A stretch of 64,000 nt of DNA, taken from contig JAHQIY010000009.1 in assembly GCA_019054805.1 (NCBI GenBank), positions 744,001 to 808,000 of the forward strand, read 5' to 3'. Of this stretch, positions 55,201 to 64,000 are shown one piece after another. The notes under the pieces were generated by a model. It was given only the letters and a program-made list of their open reading frames with translations. It was not told the DNA's origin and did not search any database. Positions within the stretch are counted from its first letter, which is position 1. Each line of letters starts with the position of its first letter. The stretch is from Brachionus manjavacas (lineage: Eukaryota > Rotifera > Eurotatoria > Ploima > Brachionidae). The position numbers and the translations under genes were made by a program.

Positions 55201-58200
55201 TTCCCTCATTAATAAATATTTACTCGATGAGTTTTTGCTTCGATCGGAGAAAATTTCCATTTAGTCTCAAAGGCAACGCCAGGAGGAATAGTGATTATTG
55301 AATTGCTTAAGCATTTAAGAATTGATGAAGCATAGTTTTCTTGGTTCATTTCATCAACAAGTGAAGTATCAATTTCAACTCTTGCTGGAACATCACCCGC
55401 ATTATAGAGATCAAAAGTTTGAATTGGAAAATCAGTAAGTCCAATTTCAACTGGTTCAAATTCAAATTTGTTGGAAGGGAAATAGACATAAGGCTCTCCT
55501 TTTTGAATTGTAGTACCAATTAAATTAAGCATTATTTCACGGCCTTTGGCAATTTTCATCAAGATCGGCAGTCTATTTTGTCCAGTAAACAAATGTCTAT
55601 AGGTAATTGTTACTCGAACCATTTCACCTGGTTTTAGTTTTCCTTTATTAGGTTCAATGCTAAAAAGCTTATTGTCTTGAACTTTCATCTATAAAATCAT
55701 TAAATAATCATCAATTTATGTTCAATTTTTTTACTTCTTCAAGCTCTTCTAAAGTGTATTCTCCGTTTTGAGCCCAATATTCTAGCTCCAGTAATAAATC
55801 TTTTGGAAATAGTAAGGCCCTAAGAATGTAAAATTAGAGAAAAAAAATTAAAATATCAATTAGCTTTGTCAATTTAAAGACAAAAAAATAAAAAAAAATT
55901 TGATTTTTTCTGATCTAATCTAAATACGAACATATTCACAAAAGTTGTGAGCGAATTTTACCTTACTTGTTTTTTTGTAACTCCGTTCACAAAATTTCAA
56001 CAAAGTCATTTCAAGATCAAAATTTATCATCAAAGGTTAATCTTTTTCACAAAAAAAAATTTTAATCACTTTATTCTTTTTTATATTAATTAATTTTTTT
56101 TATATTTTATAATGATTATTTCAAAATTAGACATTTTAATTGTTCAATTAAATATAAAAATTTATTTATACAAATGTTGTTATGATTGATTTAGTATATT
56201 TTTTTAGCATATTTAATTTGAAAATATTGAGACCAACACCACTTTGCTCAGTTGATGACCAAGGAAAAATGTGACCAATTTTAGATCACAAAATAAGGAC
56301 GCTGGTCACCAAATTAGAGTTAATTTCAAAAAGATAAGAGAAGTAAAATTTTTCAGGCACTCTCTAGGATTATATAACAATATATAAATAAAATGATGTT
56401 CAGAATACTATAGCCAAAAATGACCAAAAATTTTAATTAAATAAATAATTTCTAAAACACTAATTATTTTTATTCTCAAAGAAATTATTACAAAAATTTT
56501 GAGTAAGAAAATCGGCCAAAAATTAAATGTTTGATTAAAAAATTAAAAAAAATGATTAATTTTCCAATCCAAGTCTAGTTGAAATTTTTTAAAATCAACA
56601 AAAAAATTAAACATAATAATCATTTCGTCAATAATCAATGTATCTTTGGAGTAGACAAATTTTCATAAAGAGAAAGAAGAAAAGATTTTTATTTCAAATT
56701 TTCCTCTTTCTAATCAAATTTTAGTCTTTTCAGCTCTAAATTCGGTCATTTAAACTTTCTTAATTATGACTATTCTATTTATCATATTTAAGAATATTAA
56801 ATTTAAATATTATGTTTAATGATACATAAAATAAAAATATATGATTAAAAAATCACAATTAAATTAAATAAATGTCTTTAGGTAAATTATAATATAAAAA
56901 TGTTTGAATTGTTGTTTAATATCAGTACCATTTAACTTGAATATATATATAAAGTTTTATACAGAGTTGTTTTTAAGTCACAAGTCTTAAGTCAAGTCAA
57001 TGACTTAAAAATTTTTTTTTTTTTTAAGTCAAGTCAATGACTTAAAATTTTTTTTTTTTTTTAAGTCAAGTCAATGACTTAAAATTTTTTTTTTTTTTAA
57101 GTCAAAGTCATGACTTAAATTTTTTTTTTTTTTTAAGTCAAGTCAATGACCGTTGGTATTTTTTTATTTTTTTCTAATTAAAATTAAATGGGTTTTTTTT
57201 TTTTAATTAATAAACATATTTAATTATATTAACTTTTTAATTTTTTTTTGATATTTAACCTCTTTTTTTCAGCGCGGCAGTCCAAAACTCTGGCCGCCAT
57301 ACTGAACGGCTAAATGACCGCCCGCCACAACGTTGACCGTATCTTTGACTGCCCGTTTTTTTTACCGATTTTTTAAACGGTCCAAAATTTTGACCGTCAA
57401 GCTGACCGGCTTGACTTAAATTTTTGTGACTTAAACTTAAAACTGTGACTTAAAAACAAGTCTGGTTTAATATATATATCACATATCGTGGGAGACACAA
57501 AATTTTTAACAATAGACTCTCTAACTTTTTCCATTAATTCATATAATGTTTTTTTTCTTTCGTCCACGAAATCACATTATAGAAATTATGTGAACGGAGT
57601 GTTCATAAATCAAGTAAGGTAAAAATCGCTCAAAATTTTTGCAGTTGTTTGTTTAAATTTTAGGTGATATTTGTTCTGTAAAATGTGGCAAACTTTATGA
57701 ACTGTATTTTCGATATTTTGTAACAGCATAAACTCTGCAATTTTTTTTTTCATGTAAATATATTTTTTTTAATCTTTGCAGAATTTGTGCCGAGATTAAA
57801 TTGAAAAAAAATTTTGAAACATTTTTCAGTTCTAGTGAATTCAAAATGATTCTAAATTTTTTGTACCTATTTTCATAATACCAAAATTAGTTTACCATTC
57901 AGTTGTAACAGATCCAGTATTTTCAAAAAACAACACAACTTGGGCATCTTCACTGTTAATTGGCGATGCATTAAAATTCATTTCTATTAAAGGAATGCTT
58001 TGTTGATTAACTGGTCTGCGGTTTATTTCTTGTCTGGTTGCTATTGAATATATCAGTTCGTTTGGATTTGGTTCAAGACTCATTGAAGTATTTAATCTTT
58101 GAAATTAAAATAAAATGAATATTTAATAAATAATGTATCAAATTTATTAAATTATAAGCTATTTTATTTAAAAAATAAAATTTGACTAAAATTTTTTTTA

Positions 58201-61200
58201 TTCTTTTTTTTATTTGGATTTATTCATTATACTTAAATACTTATCCTCATTTTATTTTCAATAATCGTTAATAAGATAATGATGTAAATTTAAATTAAAA
58301 CATGATAAGAATTTAAATCAAAAAAACAATTATTTATAATATTAGAACACAAGAAGCAAAAAGTGAAGATGATTTAATTTAATCAATTTTTAATTTTTAG
58401 AAAATTTTGACGGCTCAAAAATTTAACAAACATACAAATCATGTAAAAAAGGTATTTGAAAAAACTGTTTGATAAATTTTTTCAAAAGGTAATTACGGTC
58501 GTAATTCAAAAAATGGAGACTGGTCTAACCATTTATTTAAAAAAAGCATCAAAAGCATTTGAAAAAATTTTTTAATTTTTTTTACAAATTTATACAAAAA
58601 TTTTCCAAATTTTACCGTTTCAAAATTCGCTTCTTATTTAAATTTACAAAAATTTTTCGGGAATTTTTCCTCAAAATTTTTTTTAATTTGTTGAATTTAC
58701 TGAAAAAGTTAAAAATGTGATTTTTTTGCAAAATTTTTTTAGAAATTTTCCTAATTTTTCTTATATATCTTATTTATGAAAATTTACCTAAAAAATCGTA
58801 AAAACACTTAATAAAAAGTCAGCACTGTACGATTTTTTCAATAAAAATTACAAAATTCTAATATAAAAAAAATTCAAACTTACTCATTTACGGATATTAA
58901 CTTCCATAAATAATCCTTACTGATGTTGGACACTGAGCCGAGACCTTTTATGTCTTTTATAGCCATTTTGGGATAAACTCCATTAGCTGTCATGTAGCAT
59001 AGTATCTCTTTCATGCTTTTTGGGGTATCGCTTTCGGCTTTTAAAAATTCAGAGCTTTCATTAGGATAAATAATTCTGTATTCAATGGTAAATTGATAAT
59101 TCACAAGTCTAACTGGTCTAAATCGGCATCTTACGGTCTTTTTTGACCTTGCCTCAACATGCCCTATTGATTGTTCCAACTCTAGCACACAAATGTTATC
59201 ATTAGGTTTATTGCCGATGGCATCATCAGTACTTTGTTTGACATAAAGTTCGAAATCTAGCCGACAATCATTGTTATTCATTACAACAATTTCATTGCTA
59301 ACCGAGCTACCAATGATGACACTTCCGAAATCTTTGTACATATCTGCGACTTGCAGCGACCCATGTGTACACGAACCAAGCATACGCACACTATAAGATT
59401 TTAATGTTTGCCTGTGACCATCAATCCAAGCAACAAGGCTTACTTTATGGTTATATTTGTCAATTTTGTAAGGCGAAAATGTCCATATGGATTTTTTTCT
59501 TTCATGAGGGTTCAGGATGCATTCAACTTGATCTACTGAAAACAAATTTCTGGAATCATAGGGAATCTTCCACTCGTAGCCTATTTTGCTATGAGTCAAA
59601 TTAACCAATTCGTATTCACAAGTAGTTGAGTTATTTCTGCAAGTAGGTGGGAAATAAATTAGACCATCATTTTCCAGACTTATTTCTGGTATTGTCCCTC
59701 CACCCAAAACTCCAACGCTTACCATAAAGCTAGGCATGTAGTTTAAGAGAAAATTGCATCTTTCAAAGTTTAATTTATCAGTCCTGGGAACGTATTTTAT
59801 GACAAAAATTTGATGCTCATTTGTTTTAATCAGACCTTTGTGAGGCTTAATTGACCAAGGACTAAAATTTGAAAAGAATTAGCTTACAAAAAATTCAGTT
59901 AGCTTATCTACTTGGTATCATTGTTTTGGACATCAAAAATTAAGGAACAGTCAGGGTTTGTATTTTTTAAAAGAAATGTCCGAAATATTTCTTGATCCCG
60001 AACGCCAGCTGGAAAAATAATGCTATCTGTATCAAGCGAATATCTGGGTGGAAAAAAAGTTTCACTAGAAGGATGGAAAGTGTGTCCTAAAAAGATTAAA
60101 TTATTTTTATATTCCAATTTTTCTTAATTTAGATACCTATACAATTTAAATTCAAGCACCATGAAGGAAGAATGAATCTTTGGTCAGCAACGGTATAGTC
60201 TGATAGTGACTTGAAGAATGCATAACCCTCAAGCTTGTTATTGTAAAATTTGTCTACGCTTTTCTAAATAAATTAATTTAAGTTGATTTTAATTTAATTA
60301 TTTATGACAACCTGGGGCTGTGTTTAGAAAGATCAATCGAGTAGAAAAAGAATTTTTCAATTTGAAAATATTTTAAAGTAATTATGGTTTACTTACTGGC
60401 AAAAATTTGACTCTAAATGAGTATGTTTTCAAAGCGGGTATTTCGCAAGTTGGTGGAAAAATCGAGAAAGGCCTTTCCTCGTTTGAATTCCAACAAACAA
60501 TCAGTTTTCCGCGTGTATGATTAGTAAATGTTATAGATTTTTCATATGATTCATCTAAATTGTTTGCTTGAGCGTATCCAAAATCAACATAATGTGTATC
60601 AGTGGTTACACATTTTTCAATACTTTTTTGATATTTATCTTTAAATGAATGAATATCATCATTTGTATATTCTTCATTTGAATTTGTCACTAAAGAATAA
60701 TCATTAGACTTGAGAACTTCGTCTAATGTGATATCATCAAAAATTTTTTTCTGTTCCATCAATTCAATCAAACCCTAAAGACAAATAAATTTTTGAAAAA
60801 TAAAATTTTATTTCTTTTTTTTTAAAACCTCTGGTGAATTTCCGAGAAGATTATTCGATTTAAGATAATAGAATAAATTAAGATTCTTTCGTTCTATCTC
60901 CGGTGGCTTCATTAGTTCCGAATGGCATGTTCCTATAAGCTCAATAAATAAAATTTCCTTTTAAAAAACAAGCATTAGAACATTTTTAGAGTACTTCTTT
61001 ATTTTCTAGTTACATGATTTTGAACAAGACAAGGTACTTTTTTGTAATAAATCGCCGCATTTTGAGGAATAAACACAACTTGTATTAACTTTGTCTCATT
61101 TGGTTGAAGGGTACCATTTGTGACATTTATTTTAAACGAACCAAATTCATTATCATTGTCAAATTGAAAGTCCAACACACAACTGCAATTGTTTTTAATT

Positions 61201-62559
61201 TGAAAAGTCTTATAGTTTTTTTCGCTAGTCTTCACAGTTCCAAAATTCAGTAAATTTTTGTCCAAAAAAACTTCGGGAACTATTTATTCAAAATTTAGCC
61301 TAAAATTTTATTATTTAAATTTTTTTTATTTTACGCTTATTGGAAGCAAAACATGTTATTCTATTTTTGCATAGTTTTCCTGAACTGTATACATTTAAAT
61401 AGGAAAAGACATGGTCTGAGCTCGGATAATTTGGAGAATAAGTTATCTAGAAAATTAAATTTTTAAACAAGACAAATAAAGAATTTTTTCGGTAATTTAC
61501 AGCTATCTTCTGTTTTTCATAAGGTAAAAGGGTGCCAATATGTTGAGAGCAATTGAAGGCTCTGTCAAACGGTGTCAATTCGATTTCTCTTTCAATGAAG
61601 AAATCGGTTTGGACCTTAAAAGAAAAATATTCAGCAAAAAATTCATTTAAATTTTTAATTCACCTCAGTCATGTTGATAATGGTGAAAAATTTAGTCAAA
61701 TTTTGTCCGATCAAAACATTGTCAAAGTGAAGTTCGATCTCAGAGCTTGTTTTGTCATCCGCTTGGACCAATAAATGTGGATACTTTCCAATACCGTATA
61801 AATTAATTTTTTTGAAAAGATTCAAGTTGTCAGCTGAACCATATTTAACTATTGCCGATCCCTCACAAACTAGCGCACTCTATTAAATTTATAATTATTT
61901 TAGACTATCAACACTTGAAGTAATTACTTTAGGACTGAAAAAAAAAATCAATTCAATGGATGATTTGGGCTCAATTTCACCATTTAACACCGAAACACTA
62001 AATGGTTCTTTGATATCTATTTCAAAAGATGTTTCCATATCACTAGTTTTAAAGGCTTATTTTACACCAAGTTTCAATTTTTATTTACCTTAAATTTGTT
62101 AATCTAAGTGGGCTTGAGACCGATTCGTAAACACTGCATGGTCCTAAGTTTAAACTATCTGAAATAGTTATCTTGTATTGCGGTAATTTGGCAATTAGTG
62201 GAATTTTTAAGCTTTTTTGGAAGTCAAGAATTTCAACTTCAATCGAGTCGTTATATTCGACTTTTTCAAGTGGGCGAAATGTAATTGGAATTGTCAGCGA
62301 TGTGCCAGGACTGAGAGAATTTATTTTTGGCAATAAAGTAGTAAAATTTTTTGTGCGAGGAATCCTTTAGAAAAAAAATGTGTATAATCTAACTAATAAT
62401 TGAAAAATATTACTTGTAAATTATCTTGACACTGCGAGTATTTAAATTTTTAATACTTAAGTTTTTGGTATACTCGAAGCCAGCTTTCCAATCATTAAAT
62501 GACAATTGAGTTGTTATTTCAAGTCCATTTAGATAATTGAATTTTGATTTTTTGGTCAT
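52224..62559 (-). CDS. CFAP65: CFAP65 (CCDC108), cilia- and flagella-associated protein, 21 exons
   Basis: Exons on the minus strand: 62559-62414, 62364-62089, 62042-61928, 61879-61664, 61614-61501, 61446-61335, 61279-61014, 60957-60829, 60774-60397, 60263-60137, 60086-59912, 59861-58884, 58096-57896, 55819-55735, 55688-55224, 53902-53753, 53703-53560, 53508-53392, 53342-53226, 53173-52524 and 52467-52224. All 20 introns are GT-AG and the frame holds for 1,734 codons. The start matches CFAP65 (WKAGFEYTKNLSIKN; INSLSPGTSLTIPITFRPLE; GIGKYPHLL). The centre consists of repeated ASH/MSP-type beta-sandwich domains (for example NFGTVKTSEKNYKTFQIKNN, FGSVIIGSSVSNEIVVMNN). Exons 14-15 match the family strings LELEYWAQNGEYT and KVQDNKLFSIEPNKGKLKPG. 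Exons 19-20 form a charged coil. Role: central-pair apparatus of motile cilia and sperm tails. Introns 12 (787 bp), 13 (2,076 bp) and 15 (1,321 bp) are long, and intron 13 holds nested transposons. Confidence 0.93.
56962..57464. mobile_element. hAT-like non-autonomous element, copy 2
   Basis: The left TIR CAGAGTTGTTTTTAAGTCAC (56962) and the reversed right TIR CAGACTTGTTTTTAAGTCAC (from 57464) differ at one position. GTTTTATA (56954-56961) and GTTTAATA (57465-57472) match at 7 of 8 bases, a target duplication of the hAT length. The interior holds a tandem array and a GC-rich block rich in GACCG/CGGTC. No transposase is present. Confidence 0.85.
56988..57150 (+). repeat. Tandem repeat of about 37 bp, five units
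   Basis: The unit is AAGTCAAGTCAATGACTTAA followed by a run of about 14-17 T. The last units diverge (AAAGTCATGACTT; AAGTCAATGACCG). AAGTCAnTGACTT is itself palindromic. The array makes up a third of the hAT-like element. Confidence 0.9.
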
Positions 62560-64000
62560 TTTATTCACAAAAATATTTTAGGATAATTAAATTAATTTAT
62601 TGTTGATTTTTTTCAAATCAATTTTTTATTAGTATAAGGTTTATATCTTTTACTGGTAGAAAATAAAGTGTTGCTTGGTAACAAAAACATGGATAGAATT
62701 TGTTCTAAAACTTGTCTTAATATCAATTTAGTGTTAACCAGATTTAAAAATTATATTTTGATTTTTTTTAGTTAACTTAGTAAACATTTCATTTTTTTTT
62801 AGATTTTATCAAATTTATTTATTCTTGTTTTAATTTTTTTAGCAAAATAAAATATTTATTAAGTGAATTTTAGTTGTAAATAATTTAAATATTTCAATTA
62901 CCCAAAAATTTCCCCGAAAATTTTTCTTTTTATTTATGACGTTTGACACTTAATTTTAAAATAATGATTTTATCTCAAATTATCTTTTGACTATTTGGAA
63001 AAAAATTTAAAAGGGCTTTTCGGGACGATGATTTCGCGAGATCTCAAAAAGCTAAATTTTCTAGCCGATCTGGTTATTTTAAATTTCAATCAATCTAATA
63101 AAAGACACTATCTGCTTTCGATTTTTCAACATGATCAACTGATCGATAAATTTTGAAAATTGACTTTAATCGTAAATGATAGATCAAGCGTATTGTTTTT
63201 ATGTGACTTTAAAATGCAAAAAAATTCTTAATTTTCAATATTTCAGGTAAATTTTTTCTCCAAAAGTCATTTTGGATGTTAATTTTTAATATTTTTTATA
63301 AAATGGAGACAAGAAAATCACTTAAAGACATTTTAAAATAAGAGAGTAAAACGATTATAAAAACCGAATTTTGCTAGAAGGACAAAATTGATCAAATAAT
63401 AAAATTACTAAATATCTTTATTAATATCGACTTAGTGATGTATATGTGAAAGTAATTTATTATATTTTTTTTTCAATTTGACACCATATTGGTATTTAAA
63501 AGCAAAATTTAAAAAGCTTTTTTTCCTTGATAAACTTTAATTAAAATTAAAATTTAAAGTATTTCAAATGAAAAAAATTAGATGGATTCTATTTTGAATT
63601 AAATGTTAAATTTAAAAAAAAATGTAAAGGAATGCTTTTTTTGCTTTTTATCAAAAGAAGCTCTCTAAAATGATTAAATCAGACAATAAATTTAAGTAAT
63701 GCAAAAAAGACCAGAAATTATAGTTTGTAAAAGAAAGGCAGAGTAAAAAACGGTGTCTAATTTTTGGGTTACGAAAAATTTAACAAAGAAAATATTGTAT
63801 GATAATACAATATTTTCTTTAATATATTGATAATACAATATTATTGAAGAAAATATTAAAATTTGTATGATATATTCGTATTCAGATTCAATTTTGGATT
63901 AAATTTTATAATGGGATTTTTAAAGGTTTCAAGAAAAAATAAAAAATTTCTTTAAATTAATGTGCACTTGAGTGATGTAAGTAAATATGTAGGCACAATC
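62560..64000. other. Upstream region of CFAP65 and window end
   Basis: A+T-rich, without a supported gene. Position suggests it carries the CFAP65 promoter, but I recognise no cilia-gene regulatory motif (no clear X-box pair). The hairpin at 63785-63820 is the only clear structure. Confidence 0.45.
63785..63820. repeat. Perfect 16-bp hairpin with degenerate repeats after it
   Basis: AAAGAAAATATTGTAT (63785-63800), the 4-base loop GATA, then the exact reverse complement (63805-63820). Two further GATAATACAATATT-like strings follow to about 63860. Confidence 0.7.

Larger units (their letters stand above)
55931..57650. mobile_element. Foldback-ended element in CFAP65 intron 13
   Basis: TTGTGAGCGAATTTTACCTT and ACTTG, then CTCCGTTCACAAAATTTC (55945-55998), reappear reversed at about 57587-57640 (GTGAACGGAG, then CAAGTAAGGTAAAAATCGCT). 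These give imperfect inverted arms of 60-70 bp. About 1.6 kb lies between them, without a transposase frame, and includes the younger hAT-like element. The exact ends are uncertain. Confidence 0.55.

Noticed and set aside
58440-58835. Possible MITE ending CAGCACTGTA in CFAP65 intron 12
   Set aside because: No matching left end was found; the internal Ala/Thr-run similarity is explained by A+T-rich composition.
1-64000. CRISPR arrays, rRNA genes, bacterial operons, riboswitches
   Set aside because: Nothing of the kind is visible; the introns and gene families show nuclear eukaryotic DNA.
1-64000. A multi-gene functional system
   Set aside because: The identified genes serve unrelated processes and show no co-orientation or spacing that suggests a functional cluster.

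Overview
The window looks like nuclear DNA of a small ciliated animal, most plausibly a monogonont rotifer of the Brachionus type. This is inference from very high A+T, short GT-AG introns (about 45-130 bp) in compact genes, an animal gene set (Axin, WASP, FBXO7, HP1, UBXN6, PDHX) and an intact cilia gene (CFAP65). No marker in the window fixes the species.

Ten protein genes could be identified by family. From left to right they are: a compact Axin (minus); an FBXO7-type F-box protein (minus); a five-exon WASP (plus); a secreted GH19 chitinase-like plus VWA fusion (plus); an HP1 chromobox protein (minus); a six-exon threonine ammonia-lyase with an ACT domain (minus); a two-domain alpha-crystallin/HSP20-like protein (minus); PDHX, the E3-binding protein of pyruvate dehydrogenase (minus); UBXN6 (plus); and a 21-exon CFAP65 of 1,734 codons (minus, 10.3 kb). 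An unrecognised two-helix membrane protein lies head-to-head with PDHX. Exon models for WASP, HP1, threonine ammonia-lyase, PDHX and CFAP65 were rebuilt by hand and stay in frame. Every intron is GT-AG except one in PDHX.

Much of the rest is transposon debris. At least three families of CR1/jockey-type LINE occur as 5'-truncated, broken copies. They can be told apart by conserved 3' ends: a CTGAAGGAGCT tail with (AAATA)n, an AATGGCnGAAGGAG tail, and tails ending in ACT/ATT or TAA repeats. There is a GC-richer LTR-type pol fragment (19.2-20.0 kb), a pogo/Tigger element with TIRs and a TA target site that carries a nested LINE (47.0-49.8 kb), two hAT-like non-autonomous elements with recognisable 8-bp target duplications (51.4-52.0 and 57.0-57.5 kb), and several long foldback elements (26.0-26.7, 40.06-40.74, 42.4-42.7 and 55.9-57.65 kb).

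The genes do not form a pathway; the region is an ordinary gene-plus-repeat chromosome segment. The points most worth following up are the chitinase-VWA fusion and a truncated copy of its own promoter downstream, the shrunken Axin, the PDHX intron that lacks an AG acceptor, the nested transposons, and a recent 99-bp copy of a CFAP65 exon fragment.
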